33,835 nt of DNA, from the NCBI RefSeq assembly GCF_947495845.1, contig NZ_CANMAO010000041.1, forward strand, positions 1-33,835, written 5' to 3'. Positions 17,634 through 26,604 of this stretch are shown piece by piece (positions within the stretch are counted from its first letter, which is position 1; every line of letters begins with the position of its first letter). Under the pieces are notes generated by a model. It saw only the letters and a program-made list of their open reading frames with translations. It made no database searches and was not told where the DNA came from. A program made the position numbers and the translations under genes. Source of the stretch: an uncultured Endozoicomonas sp. GTDB lineage: Bacteria; Pseudomonadota; Gammaproteobacteria; Pseudomonadales; Endozoicomonadaceae.

Positions 17634-18387
17634 AACAAGAGTTATTCCTGTGCTCTTGTTGCAAGAAGGTGGTTTAGTCAAGGGGCATAAATTCAAGAAC
17701 CACAAATATGTGGGTGATCCGATTAATGCAGTAAAAATTTTTAACGAAAAGGAAGTAGATGAACTTATTTTTTTGGATATTTCTGCGACACCTCAAAGAC
17801 GTAGCCCTGATTTTTCCTTGATTGCTGATATTGCCAGTGAAGCATTTATGCCTTTTGGTTATGGTGGTGGTATAACCACAATACATCAAATAGAAAAATT
17901 ATTTTCTCTTGGTGTTGAAAAGGCGGTAATTAATACTTCAGCTTTTTATAACCCTGCCCTCATTACAAAAGCTGCTAGCGTTTCTGGTAGTCAGAGCGTT
18001 GTTGTATCTATGGATATAAAAAAAACGTTGTTTGGTAACTATGAAGTCTATGTTGAAAACGGTCAAAGTAAGACAAAAATGAGCCCGGTAGATTATGCAA
18101 AGAAAATGCAGGATTTAGGTGCTGGTGAGTTAATTGTGAGTTCTATTGATCGAGAGGGTACAGAAAAAGGTTATGACATAGAACTCCTGAATATGGTAGG
18201 TAGTGCTGTTGATATTCCTGTAGTTGGCCTGGGAGGTGCCGGATGCCTTCAGGATTTAGCTGATGCGAAAAAACAAACCTCTGTTTCTGCGCTTGCTGCT
18301 GGTGATATGTTTGTATTCTATGGGAAACATAAAGCAGTACTGATTACCTATCCAAAATATTCTGAACTTGAAAAATTATTTAATTAG
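17626..18387 (+). CDS. hisF2: HisF-like ammonia-channel subunit of the WbpG system
   Basis: 253-residue (beta/alpha)8 barrel of the HisF family. The first strand reads VIPVLLLQEGGLVKG where canonical HisF has VIPCLDVKDGRVVKG, so the catalytic cyclase aspartate (D11 in Thermotoga HisF) is replaced by leucine. The second catalytic aspartate appears kept in VVVSMDIKK. The change argues that the protein does not make imidazole glycerol phosphate and serves mainly as a barrel that passes ammonia from HisH2 to WbpG. AAGGA lies upstream of the ATG. Phosphate-binding loops (GYGGG, VGLGGAG) are still recognisable. Confidence 0.92.
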   Translation: MLRTRVIPVLLLQEGGLVKGHKFKNHKYVGDPINAVKIFNEKEVDELIFLDISATPQRRSPDFSLIADIASEAFMPFGYGGGITTIHQIEKLFSLGVEKAVINTSAFYNPALITKAASVSGSQSVVVSMDIKKTLFGNYEVYVENGQSKTKMSPVDYAKKMQDLGAGELIVSSIDREGTEKGYDIELLNMVGSAVDIPVVGLGGAGCLQDLADAKKQTSVSALAAGDMFVFYGKHKAVLITYPKYSELEKLFN

Positions 18388-18394
18388 GCTTTAT

Positions 18395-19540
18395 ATGCAA
18401 GATGCTAAGTATCAAATTTGTTCTCGTTGTGTGATGGATACAACTGATCCTGAAATTATTTTCGACGAGCAAGGTGTATGTAACCATTGTCATCAATTTG
18501 ATGAAATAACAAGAAAAAGATGGTTTCCAAATGAAGAAGGTAAAAATAGACTTGAAACTATTTTTTCGGAAATAAAAGATAAAGGTAAAAAACATGAATA
18601 TGATTGCATTATTGGCTTATCAGGTGGGGTAGATAGCTCATATCTTGCCCTTGTAATGAAAGATTATGGGCTTCGACCTCTGGTCGTGCATGTTGATGCA
18701 GGATGGAATAGTGAACTGGCCGTTTATAATATTGAACAAATTGTTAAGCATTGCGGTTACGACTTACATACTCATGTTATGGACTGGTCAGAAATTAAGG
18801 ATTTACAATGTGCCTATCTTAAGGCAGGGGTTGCTAACCAAGATGTTGTTCAAGATCATGCATTTTTTGCTTCCCTCTATCATTTTGCCGTATTAAACAA
18901 TATTAAATATGTGATAAGCGGAGGGAATATTGCTACTGAATCTGTATTTCCGAAAGCATGGCAGCATGGGGCAATGGATTCGATAAACTTGAAAGCTATT
19001 CATAAAAAATTTGGTAAACGAAAGTTAGTTAATTATAAAACTATTAGTTTTATTAAATATTATTTCTACTATCCCTTTGTTAAAGGTATGACTGTTGTTC
19101 GTCCATTGAATTTTATGCCCTATCATAAACAACAAGCTCTTGAGTTCCTGAAAGACTCAATTGGTTATAAAGAGTATGGTCGTAAGCATGGTGAATCAAG
19201 ATTTACTAAATTCTATCAGAATTATTATTTGCCTACGAAGTTTAATATAGATAAAAGACGTGCACATTTATCCAGTCAGATATTATCAGGAGAACTAACG
19301 CGGGAAATAGGGTTGGCAGAGTTACAAAAGCCTCTGTATGATGAAGCAGAGCTGTATGATGATAAAGCCTTTATTGCGAAAAAGCTTGGTATTACAATAG
19401 AAGAATTGGGGCAATTAACCTATTCTCCAGGTCATGAATACTCTGATTATGCAAATTGGGATTCTCGATATAAAATAATGCTGAGAGTAAAGTCTTTCAT
19501 AAACAAAATTATTGGTCGTAATATCAAGGGCTATTCTTAA
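18395..19540 (+). CDS. wbpG: N-acetyl sugar amidotransferase (acetamidino formation)
   Basis: 381 residues from ATG 18395; an in-frame TTG at 18368 lies inside hisF2 and is less likely, and 381 is close to P. aeruginosa WbpG (about 377). Motifs: an N-terminal four-cysteine zinc-type site (CSRC...CNHC), then the ATP-pyrophosphatase loop SGGVDSS at 76-82. With HisH2/HisF2 it is predicted to convert the 3-acetamido group of the ManNAc3NAcA precursor to acetamidino, in the cytoplasm. The same family (WbuX/PseA-like) performs amidation in other surface glycans, so the exact substrate is inferred from the wbpA/B/D/E/I set. The region just downstream holds a small frame of unknown worth and then the C5-epimerase gene. 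Confidence 0.92.
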   Translation: MQDAKYQICSRCVMDTTDPEIIFDEQGVCNHCHQFDEITRKRWFPNEEGKNRLETIFSEIKDKGKKHEYDCIIGLSGGVDSSYLALVMKDYGLRPLVVHVDAGWNSELAVYNIEQIVKHCGYDLHTHVMDWSEIKDLQCAYLKAGVANQDVVQDHAFFASLYHFAVLNNIKYVISGGNIATESVFPKAWQHGAMDSINLKAIHKKFGKRKLVNYKTISFIKYYFYYPFVKGMTVVRPLNFMPYHKQQALEFLKDSIGYKEYGRKHGESRFTKFYQNYYLPTKFNIDKRRAHLSSQILSGELTREIGLAELQKPLYDEAELYDDKAFIAKKLGITIEELGQLTYSPGHEYSDYANWDSRYKIMLRVKSFINKIIGRNIKGYS

Positions 19541-19547
19541 TGTTTTA

Positions 19548-19745
19548 TTGTTTTTATCTTGGCTTAATTCTCGTGAAAATATAAAAATCCTGATCTTCAA
19601 TTTTTATGTTTTTATATCTAATGGACGGTTTTTGTTTGATTGTGATTGGGCTCTTTTAAAAAATAGTGATGAATTTGTTATTTTTCAAGATGATGCTCAA
19701 AATGTTCTGAAAGAGGAATGGTTGTGTGTTATTGATTCTTTATAA
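19548..19745 (+). other. Unassigned short open frame between wbpG and the C5-epimerase gene
   Basis: About 65 codons are open in this frame from a TTG at 19548 to a stop at 19743-19745, with no ATG or GTG and no ribosome site. The peptide is hydrophobic at first (LNSRENIKILIFNFYVF), then has DWALLKNSDEFVIFQDDAQ. It overlaps the C5-epimerase start. The tail resembles no family I recognise. It may be debris of a lost gene, since wbpG otherwise abuts its neighbours closely, or an untranslated spacer. The rest of 19541-19725 contains nothing I can name. Confidence 0.2.
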
Positions 19746-20667
19746 AAAAATCATTGAGGATCTGAGAGATTATTTTTTTGGAACAAATCTTTTCGGTTTT
19801 TGTGGTGATTTGGATGAGAGGCTTTATCCTATAGATTTGGAATTTACGCTTCAGGATAAAAAAAACTATTACACTCCAATGGATAAAGATGGTATTCCAA
19901 TAAAAAAATATATCAGTGTTGGCGAACAATACAATCCTACTAGGATTGCAGCTTATGGTTTGGCGAACTACAATCGTTGGATCCTTGATGGTGATTTTTC
20001 TGCAAGAAATGAATTTCTGAAAATGGCCAATTGGTTTTTTGAAAATAAATCAGGACGTTATGAATATCATTTTGACTGGGGAACATTGAAAAATCCTTGG
20101 ATATCCTGCATGGCTCAAGGTGAAGCTGTCTCTGTATTAGTCAGGGCATTTACATTGACAAATGATTCTCGTTATATTGAAAAGGCTCGGTTAGCATTGG
20201 AACCTTTTTTGAATAATATTACTTCTGGTGGAGTTCAATCATATATTGGGGATGCTTGGTTGTATCTAGAAGAGTATCCTGTAGAAAAGCCTGAGCATGT
20301 TTTAAATGGATTTATGTATGCTTTGATTGGGTTGTCTGAATATTCTGACCTTAAACCTGATGATGAAGAAATTTGTTGCTTGCGTGATAAGCTTATACAA
20401 ACATTATTGCATCATATTGAGAGATGGAGCTTTGGAAATTGGTCGTTGTATCAAGTTTCAAATAGTAAAAATGAAATTAATACCTGCACTCCAAAATATC
20501 ATAATCTACAGATTTCTCAATTAACTTACATTATGCGGAAATTTAATTTGAAATCTTTGGATGTTGTTGTTAGTAGATGGAAAAATGGAGCGGATTCTTT
20601 TTTGTACAGGATGTTTGCTTTGTTATATAAGATTTATTTTAGATTGAAGATTAAGGCGCAGAGATGA
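19726..20667 (+). CDS. D-glucuronyl C5-epimerase-family protein
   Basis: 313 residues from a GTG start, with AAGAGGAA about 8 bp upstream. The sequence follows the C5-epim_C pattern of heparosan/heparin glucuronyl C5-epimerases: [16 protein letters not shown] (about 68-83), [20 protein letters not shown] (about 124-143), [19 protein letters not shown] (about 184-202), GNWSLYQV, and a C-terminal YHNLQISQL (Y258) aligning with the family's YHxxHxxQL, with H changed to Q. It lacks the long N-terminal part of animal enzymes, as bacterial relatives do. Known members invert C5 of uronic acids within a polymer, but there is no signal peptide here, so the substrate is probably cytoplasmic lipid-linked or nucleotide-linked sugar, perhaps D-ManNAc3NAcA to the L-gulo form. 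That substrate is inference. Confidence 0.8.
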   Translation: MLLILYKKIIEDLRDYFFGTNLFGFCGDLDERLYPIDLEFTLQDKKNYYTPMDKDGIPIKKYISVGEQYNPTRIAAYGLANYNRWILDGDFSARNEFLKMANWFFENKSGRYEYHFDWGTLKNPWISCMAQGEAVSVLVRAFTLTNDSRYIEKARLALEPFLNNITSGGVQSYIGDAWLYLEEYPVEKPEHVLNGFMYALIGLSEYSDLKPDDEEICCLRDKLIQTLLHHIERWSFGNWSLYQVSNSKNEINTCTPKYHNLQISQLTYIMRKFNLKSLDVVVSRWKNGADSFLYRMFALLYKIYFRLKIKAQR

Positions 20668-21767
20668 AAGTCGTTCATTTAACCTCTGTCCATTCTCGTT
20701 ATGATGTACGTATTTTTTTGAAAGAATGTCTTTCTCTCGTTAAAAACTACCAAGTGTCACTTGTAGTTGCCGACGGCTGCGGTTTTGAGGAGAAACACGG
20801 GGTAGCTATCCATGATGTTGGAGCATCATCCGGAAGGGTAAATAGAATTCGTTATGCACCTTCACTCATTTTTAATAAGGCCTTTGAACTTGATGCTGAT
20901 ATTTATCATCTTCATGATCCTGAACTAATTCCTATCGGGATTGAACTAAAGAAAGTGAACAAAAAAGTTATTTTTGATGCTCATGAGGATGTGCCAAAAC
21001 AGTTATTGGGTAAGCCTTATTTAAATGAAGTAAGTCGGTGGCTACTTTCAAATATATTTAGGTTTTATGAGCAGATTGCTTGCAAAAAATTTGATGGGAT
21101 TATTACAGCGACACCTTTTATAAGAGACAAATTCTTATCTATCAACCTTAACTCTATTGATGTCAATAACTTTCCGCTTATAAATGAACTATTAGACTCA
21201 ACGACGTGGGTGAAAAAAGGGGCTGAGGTTTGTTATGTCGGAGGCATTACAAATATTAGAGGCATAGTTGAAGTATGTAATGCAATGGATTTAGTAAGGT
21301 CCGATGCACGAATAAATTTATGTGGAAAATTTAGTGAGCCTCAAACTTACTATGACGTTCAGCAAGGTAAAGGATGGGGTAAAGTTAACGAATACGGCTT
21401 CGTTGATCGAAATGCTGTCCGAGATATTTTGTCCAGATCAATAGCAGGTATTGTAACGTTTCATCCTCTACCTAACCATGTTGATGCTCAACCAAACAAG
21501 ATGTTTGAATATATGAGTGCTGGTATTCCTGTCATTGCTTCCGACTTTCCCTTGTGGCGTGAAATTATAGAAGGTAATCAGTGTGGGCTTTTAGTTGACC
21601 CTCTAAAACCTGAACAGATTGCAGCAGCCATTGATTACCTTGTTGATCATCCTGAAGAAGCGAAAAAAATGGGTGAAAACGGTCGGAAGGCAATTCTTAA
21701 AAAATACAACTGGTCAATAGAAGAAGAGAAGCTATTGCAGTTCTATGAGAAAATTTTGAGTAAATAG
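20664..21767 (+). CDS. Glycosyltransferase, GT4, WbpH-like
   Basis: 367-residue GT-B glycosyltransferase. N-terminal [19 protein letters not shown] and [16 protein letters not shown] with IFDAHEDVP (about 105-113) are typical of the O-antigen GT4 group containing P. aeruginosa WbpH (about 373 residues). The C-terminal nucleotide-sugar pocket is [18 protein letters not shown] (about 277-294). The position just before wbpI matches wbpH in the O5 locus. Predicted to add a ManNAc3NAcA-type uronic sugar to the lipid-linked acceptor at the inner face of the membrane; the linkage is unknown. Overlaps the C5-epimerase gene by 4 bp and is 3 bp from wbpI. Confidence 0.87.
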   Translation: MKVVHLTSVHSRYDVRIFLKECLSLVKNYQVSLVVADGCGFEEKHGVAIHDVGASSGRVNRIRYAPSLIFNKAFELDADIYHLHDPELIPIGIELKKVNKKVIFDAHEDVPKQLLGKPYLNEVSRWLLSNIFRFYEQIACKKFDGIITATPFIRDKFLSINLNSIDVNNFPLINELLDSTTWVKKGAEVCYVGGITNIRGIVEVCNAMDLVRSDARINLCGKFSEPQTYYDVQQGKGWGKVNEYGFVDRNAVRDILSRSIAGIVTFHPLPNHVDAQPNKMFEYMSAGIPVIASDFPLWREIIEGNQCGLLVDPLKPEQIAAAIDYLVDHPEEAKKMGENGRKAILKKYNWSIEEEKLLQFYEKILSK

Positions 21768-21770
21768 ATA

Positions 21771-22850
21771 ATGACCAAAGTAATTACAATATTAGGTGCG
21801 CGGCCACAATTTATTAAAGCCGCTGTGGTTTCCCATGCCTTTGCTGCACATGGCATTCAAGAATCTATTCTGCACACCGGGCAACACTTCGATGCAAATA
21901 TGTCCGATGTGTTTTTTGAAGAGCTGGGGATTCCGAAACCAGACTTTCATTTGGGCATCGGTGGGGGGAGTCATGGCCAAAACACGGGCAGGATGGTTGA
22001 AGCGATAGAGAAGGTACTTTTAGAGCAACGTCCGGATTGGGTTTTGGTCTATGGCGACACGGACTCTACGCTGGCTGGTGCATTGGCTGCTGTGAAGTTG
22101 CATATACCTGTGGCTCATGTGGAAGCCGGGTTGCGCTCATTTAATCGCAGAATGCCAGAGGAAATTAACCGTGTTCTAACAGATCATGCCGTTTCTTTGT
22201 TATTTGCTCCAACTCAAAGAGCGGTAGCGCACTTGGCCAATGAGGGTATTGTCGGAGCATCTGTGATAAATGTTGGCGATGTTATGTTCGATGTAGCTCT
22301 TCATTACGGAGAGAGAGCAAAGAATTTGAGTAGTGTGCTTGAACGTCTTGATTTAGAGCCCAAAGCTTATACATTGGCAACCATCCATCGTGCTGAAAAC
22401 ACAGATGACCCTGCACGCCTTGACGCCATTCTTTCAGGCTTTGCGGCTTTTGGAAAGACGATTGTGTTGCCATTACACCCTCGAACACGGGCCCGCTTGT
22501 CTGGCTTTGGTCTGCAATTTCCATCAAATGTGCGCCTGATTGATCCGGTAGGCTATCTCGATATGGTGAGTCTTGAGCAAAATGCGAATCTGATCGCAAC
22601 CGATTCTGGTGGCGTACAGAAAGAGGCTTTTTTTCATCGGATTCCTTGTGTAACGCTGCGTGACGAAACGGAGTGGACTGAGTTGGTTGAAGCTCGATGG
22701 AATCATCTTGTTTCTCCCGATACTGCTGAACATGTTGCTTCTGCAATGCTGGCTTCACTGGGTAGTAAAGGCTCTGAGATACAACCTTATGGCACAGGCG
22801 ATGCATCATCGTTGATTGTCAGGAGCCTGATTGAGAGTCCCTTATTGTGA
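21771..22850 (+). CDS. wbpI: UDP-GlcNAc(3NAc)A 2-epimerase (non-hydrolysing)
   Basis: Inverts C2 of UDP-2,3-diacetamido-glucuronate to give UDP-ManNAc3NAcA, the final step of the WbpA-B-E-D-I pathway. The 359 residues match the family (WbpI about 354). Motifs: GARPQFIKAA near the N-terminus, D96 in GDTDST, E118 in HVEAGLRSF, PEEINR at 129-134, and late TDSGGVQKEAFF with RDETEWTEL. D96 and E118 correspond to catalytic D95 and E117 of E. coli WecB. It returns to a higher-G+C codon style than the preceding block, fitting the other wbp pathway genes. Its TGA overlaps the GTG of the next gene by 4 bp. Confidence 0.94.
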   Translation: MTKVITILGARPQFIKAAVVSHAFAAHGIQESILHTGQHFDANMSDVFFEELGIPKPDFHLGIGGGSHGQNTGRMVEAIEKVLLEQRPDWVLVYGDTDSTLAGALAAVKLHIPVAHVEAGLRSFNRRMPEEINRVLTDHAVSLLFAPTQRAVAHLANEGIVGASVINVGDVMFDVALHYGERAKNLSSVLERLDLEPKAYTLATIHRAENTDDPARLDAILSGFAAFGKTIVLPLHPRTRARLSGFGLQFPSNVRLIDPVGYLDMVSLEQNANLIATDSGGVQKEAFFHRIPCVTLRDETEWTELVEARWNHLVSPDTAEHVASAMLASLGSKGSEIQPYGTGDASSLIVRSLIESPLL

Positions 22851-24070
22851 AACATGTTTGGATTCTAAATCATTATGCTCAGGAGCCGAGTGGAGCAGGA
22901 GGTACTCGACATTTTAGCCTCGCTCGTCATCTTATGTCATATGGCTGGAAAGCTTCCGTCGTAGCCGCAAGCGTTGAGTTGAATACTGGTCGACAACGGC
23001 TCTTAGATGGTGAGCAGAAACGGCTGGAAGATTGTTCAGGTGTACGCTTTTGCTGGATACGTACACCTCAGTACAAAGGTAATGGTATTGGCAGAATCAT
23101 CAACATGTTGACTTTTGCTTTCCGCTCACTGCTGTCCAAATATACGCGGGAGCTAGAAAAGCCAGATGCAATTATTGGCTCCAGCGTACACCCATTTACA
23201 GCCGTTGCTGGCGCGATTCTATCCCGGCGATTTAAAGTGCCATTTGTTTTTGAAGTACGTGATCTTTGGCCTCAGACGTTGGTTGATCTTGGTCGTTTAT
23301 CTGATAAAAGTATCATTACCCGTTTTTTACGTCTTTTAGAAAAGTGGCTTTACCAACGGGCAGACCGAATTATTGTGTTATTGCCTAATGCTGGTGATTA
23401 TATTACTCCGTTCGGCATTACGCAGGATAAGATTGTTTGGATTCCAAATGGTGTGGAGCTTGAGGGGAATCCTGAGCCAGAAAAACCTGTTGAATCGGCT
23501 CTGTTTACGCTGATGTATTTTGGAGCTCATGGTCAGGCAAATGGTCTTTCTAATGTATTGAAAGCGATGGCTGAGCTACAAAAAAAATCTTATACGAAAC
23601 ACATCCGGCTTCGGCTTATTGGTGATGGCCCCATAAAGCCTGCATTGTTGCAACAGGCTAAAGAGCTTGGATTGAATAATGTTGAATTTGAGAGTCCTGT
23701 GCCGAAAAAGCAGATTCCAGCTTTAGCGTCAGAGGCTGACGCATTTGTTTTCAATCTGATTGATACTCCTGTGTTTAAATTTGGAATTAGTTCAAACAAG
23801 CTATTTGATTATCTTGCGGGGGCTCGGCCCATTATTTTCTCGTGTTTATCATCAAATAATCCCATTGAAGATGCTCAAGCTGGGATTACAGTTCCACCAG
23901 ATAATCCTGAACTCCTTGCTGAAGCAATTGTAACACTTGCGGAAATGTCTTCGGATGACAGAGCTACTATGGGGCATGCTGGGAGAGTTTATGTTGAACA
24001 GCATTATAGCTTTGATGTCCTCGCTGCAAGATTGGCTGCCATGCTTGATGACGTGATAATAAAACACTGA
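22847..24070 (+). CDS. Glycosyltransferase, GT4, WbpJ/WbuB-like
   Basis: 407 residues from a GTG overlapping the end of wbpI. The N-terminus HVWILNHYAQEPSGAGGTRH and the FEVRDLWPQTLVDLG block (about 136-150) mark the WbpJ/WbuB/FnlC-neighbour GT4 group that adds N-acetylated sugars to Und-PP-linked acceptors; P. aeruginosa WbpJ is about 413 residues. C-terminal SNKLFDYLAGARPIIFS is the sugar-nucleotide pocket. Such enzymes usually act second, directly on the product of the initiating transferase. The adjacent PglC-like gene fits that order. Predicted peripheral on the cytoplasmic membrane; the donor is probably UDP-ManNAc3NAcA or a relative. Confidence 0.88.
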   Translation: MKHVWILNHYAQEPSGAGGTRHFSLARHLMSYGWKASVVAASVELNTGRQRLLDGEQKRLEDCSGVRFCWIRTPQYKGNGIGRIINMLTFAFRSLLSKYTRELEKPDAIIGSSVHPFTAVAGAILSRRFKVPFVFEVRDLWPQTLVDLGRLSDKSIITRFLRLLEKWLYQRADRIIVLLPNAGDYITPFGITQDKIVWIPNGVELEGNPEPEKPVESALFTLMYFGAHGQANGLSNVLKAMAELQKKSYTKHIRLRLIGDGPIKPALLQQAKELGLNNVEFESPVPKKQIPALASEADAFVFNLIDTPVFKFGISSNKLFDYLAGARPIIFSCLSSNNPIEDAQAGITVPPDNPELLAEAIVTLAEMSSDDRATMGHAGRVYVEQHYSFDVLAARLAAMLDDVIIKH

Positions 24071-24110
24071 CTGGAAGTGGCTTAATAGAGTCTGTCTTTT
24101 AGGTAGGAAA

Positions 24111-24755
24111 ATGCTAAAGCGTTTGATTGATATTGTTGGTGCGCTGTTTGCACTATTGTTGTTTAGCCCTTTAATGCTATTCACGGCCTGGAAGGTAGCA
24201 AAAACCATGGGTAAACCTGTTCTTTTTCGACAGGTGCGCCCTGGGTTAATTGGCAAACCTTTTCAAATGGTGAAATTCCGTTCTATGAGAGATGCCAACG
24301 GGCCAGATGGAAAGCCACTAGCTGATGCGGAACGTATTACCCCTTTTGGTAGTTTTATGCGCCGGGCAAGCCTTGATGAATTACCAGAGTTTTGGAATGT
24401 GCTGAAAGGTGAGATGAGCCTGGTTGGGCCTCGCCCATTACTGATGCAGTACCTGCCGCTTTACTCTAAAGAACAGTATCGCCGTCATCAAATGAAGCCA
24501 GGTATTACCGGTTGGGCACAAATAAATGGGCGTAATGCAATCTCCTGGGATGAGAAATTTAAGCTCGATGTTTGGTATGTAGATAACCAATCAATCTGGT
24601 TAGATATCAAGATTCTACTTTTAACTTTTAAAAAAGTTGTGCTACGAGAAGGTATCTCTCATGGTGAGGAAGCAACTATGCCTGTTTTTGAAGGATCAAA
24701 AGAGCAGACATATAGTAATCATGAAATTCTTGATTCAAAAAATAATACCAAATGA
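24111..24755 (+). CDS. PglC-type monotopic phosphoglycosyl transferase (initiating enzyme)
   Basis: Transfers a sugar-1-phosphate from UDP-sugar to undecaprenyl phosphate, starting the O-unit. The 214 residues have the minimal monotopic PGT form: one reentrant N-terminal hydrophobic helix (about 3-24), MVKFRSM, the catalytic Asp-Glu dyad D89/E90 in SLDELPEF, GEMSLVGPRPL, and KPGITGWAQINGRN. PglC-size rather than WcaJ-size (no four-helix N-terminus). The next two genes are PglD- and PglE-like and WbpM supplies the dehydratase, so the predicted substrate is UDP-N,N'-diacetylbacillosamine. TAGGTAGGA provides a good ribosome site. A C-terminal tail of about 25 polar residues is not part of the conserved core. 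It probably replaces the broken WecA. Confidence 0.92.
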   Translation: MLKRLIDIVGALFALLLFSPLMLFTAWKVAKTMGKPVLFRQVRPGLIGKPFQMVKFRSMRDANGPDGKPLADAERITPFGSFMRRASLDELPEFWNVLKGEMSLVGPRPLLMQYLPLYSKEQYRRHQMKPGITGWAQINGRNAISWDEKFKLDVWYVDNQSIWLDIKILLLTFKKVVLREGISHGEEATMPVFEGSKEQTYSNHEILDSKNNTK

Positions 24756-25384
24756 ATAAAAAATTACTCATTTTAGGAGCCGGCGGTCATGCCCGAGTTG
24801 TCGCCGATTGTGCTTTAGCTATGGGTATTTGGTCATCTATCGCTTTTTTAGATGATCGGTATCCTGAGCTATCTCTAATTAATGACTGGCCAGCAATAGG
24901 TCGTATTGCTGATCTGGAGTCGTTTATTTCTGAATATTCAGAAATGGCTTTAGGGGTTGGCGTCAGCTATGAAAGTTTACGATTAGAGTTGATTATTCGT
25001 GGTCAGCAAGTCGGCGCGAAATTTCCTGCCATTATTCACCCATCAGCAACTATTTCTCCTTTTTCAAAGATAGGTGAAGGTTCGGTGGTTTTTGCAGGTG
25101 TGGTCATTAATGTGAATGCCTCTATTGGTTCTGGATGTATTATCAATACAGCTTCATCCATAGATCATGATTGCCTGGTAGGGGATGGTAGCCATATATC
25201 ACCAGGTGCTTTGCTAGCCGGTGGTGTCACCATAGGTGAAAAGGCTTGGGTTGGCATGGGGGCAAAAGTTCTGCAGTGTATTTCTGTGGGGCCTGAATCT
25301 GTTATTGGTGCTGGAGCTGTTGTCCTTTCTGATGTTCCAGCAAATAGTAAAGCTGTTGGTGTACCTGCCAAACTTATCTCATAA
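24752..25384 (+). CDS. PglD-like UDP-4-amino-sugar N-acetyltransferase
   Basis: 210 residues of the NeuD/PglD family: an N-terminal nucleotide-sugar-binding Rossmann-like part with GAGGHARVVADC (9-20), then a left-handed beta-helix acetyl-CoA domain of hexapeptide repeats from about residue 95. H139 in SIDHDCLVGDG matches the proposed catalytic base H125 of Campylobacter PglD, and HISPGALLAGG follows. Predicted to acetylate the C4 amine made by the adjacent aminotransferase to give UDP-diNAcBac. Overlaps the PglC-like gene by 4 bp and lies 44 bp before the aminotransferase gene, so the trio is likely co-expressed. Other 4-amino sugars such as Fuc4N derivatives are possible substrates. Confidence 0.9.
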   Translation: MNKKLLILGAGGHARVVADCALAMGIWSSIAFLDDRYPELSLINDWPAIGRIADLESFISEYSEMALGVGVSYESLRLELIIRGQQVGAKFPAIIHPSATISPFSKIGEGSVVFAGVVINVNASIGSGCIINTASSIDHDCLVGDGSHISPGALLAGGVTIGEKAWVGMGAKVLQCISVGPESVIGAGAVVLSDVPANSKAVGVPAKLIS

Positions 25385-25428
25385 ACCTGTTTTTTATACT
25401 CACTTTAATTTACAAGCTTAGATTAGCC

Positions 25429-26604
25429 ATGCTTAATACCCCATTTTCTCCCTGGCCTTTTTTTACCAAAGAAGAAGCCGATGCTGTTAGCCGTGTAATA
25501 CTGTCGAATAGAGTCAATTATTGGACCGGCAACGAAAGTCGTGAGTTTGAATGCGAATTCGCTGAATATTGTGAAACGTCCCACGCCATCGCTCTAGCCA
25601 ACGGCACATTGGCACTCGACCTTGCTTTGAATGCTTTAAACGTTGGCCCAGGTGACGAGGTGGTAGTTACCCCCCGCACCTTCCTCGCTTCAGCCAGCAG
25701 TATTGTTAACGCCGGTGCTACACCTGTGTTTGCTGATGTGGATCGTGACTCACAGAATATTACTGCAGAAACCATTCGTGCAGTATTAACGGAGCGTACC
25801 AAAGCCATTATCTGCGTGCATCTAGCCGGGTTGCCTTGTGATATGGACCCGATTATGGATTTAGCCGCCAAGAAAAATCTTTATGTAATTGAAGATTGCG
25901 CTCAGGCTCATGGCTCAAAATACAAAGGCAAGCCCGTAGGCAGTATTGGCCATATCGGTGCATGGTCGTTTTGTCAGGATAAGATTATGACCACTGGTGG
26001 CGAAGGTGGCATGGTCACCACCAATGACGAAGTACTTTGGAAAAAGATGTGGTCCTTTAAAGATCATGGTAAGTGTTACGACGCTGTTTATAACACAGAC
26101 CATCCACGAGGCTTCCGCTGGCTCCATAATTCCTTTGGTACTAACTGGCGTATCACAGAAATGCAATCAGTGATTGGCAGAATCCAGTTAAAACGTATGC
26201 CTGAGTGGAAACGACAGCGGCAAAGTAATGCGGCTGCAATTACTGAAGTTTGCAAAACGATTCCTGCTTTGCGTGTTCCGGAATTTCCTGCTTATATGGA
26301 GCATGCCTGCTACAAACATTATGTCTTTGTACGTCCTGAAATGCTTAAGGATGATTGGGATCGAGATCGTATAGTTGATGAAATCAATGCAGTAGGAGTT
26401 CCTTGCTATCAGGGCTCCTGCTCCGAGATTTATCTGGAGAAGGCATTTGATAATACTGATTTTCGTCCGAAAGAGAGGCTTGTCGTTGCACAGGAATTGG
26501 GCGACACCAGCTTGATGTTTTTGGTGCATCCAACGCTGACAGCTGATGAGATTTCTAAAACGGTTCAGGGTATTCAGAAAATAATGAAAGAAGCTTCTCT
26601 TTAA
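25429..26604 (+). CDS. PglE-like UDP-4-keto-sugar aminotransferase
   Basis: 391-residue DegT/DnrJ-family PLP enzyme. Seen: NYWTGNESREFECEFA near residue 29-44, ANGTLALDLALNAL (phosphate-binding), VIEDCAQAHGS (PLP aspartate) and the PLP lysine K185 in WSFCQDKIMTTGGEGG. This SFCQDKI-type lysine context is found in the PglE/WbpE-related group acting on 4-keto-6-deoxy UDP-GlcNAc. Glutamate-dependent amination of the WbpM product at C4, followed by the PglD-like acetyltransferase, gives UDP-diNAcBac. It differs clearly from WbpE at 6556, so the cluster carries two aminotransferases for different ring positions. A roughly 300-bp gap follows before wbpM. Confidence 0.9.
   Translation: MLNTPFSPWPFFTKEEADAVSRVILSNRVNYWTGNESREFECEFAEYCETSHAIALANGTLALDLALNALNVGPGDEVVVTPRTFLASASSIVNAGATPVFADVDRDSQNITAETIRAVLTERTKAIICVHLAGLPCDMDPIMDLAAKKNLYVIEDCAQAHGSKYKGKPVGSIGHIGAWSFCQDKIMTTGGEGGMVTTNDEVLWKKMWSFKDHGKCYDAVYNTDHPRGFRWLHNSFGTNWRITEMQSVIGRIQLKRMPEWKRQRQSNAAAITEVCKTIPALRVPEFPAYMEHACYKHYVFVRPEMLKDDWDRDRIVDEINAVGVPCYQGSCSEIYLEKAFDNTDFRPKERLVVAQELGDTSLMFLVHPTLTADEISKTVQGIQKIMKEASL

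Noticed and set aside
17001-18387. Histidine biosynthesis hisH-hisF pair
   Set aside because: HisF has lost the cyclase aspartate and the genes sit directly before wbpG, so a surface-sugar amidation role is better supported than histidine synthesis.
22282-22809. 175-codon minus-strand frame opposite wbpI
   Set aside because: Shadow frame inside wbpI; the plus strand has full catalytic motifs.
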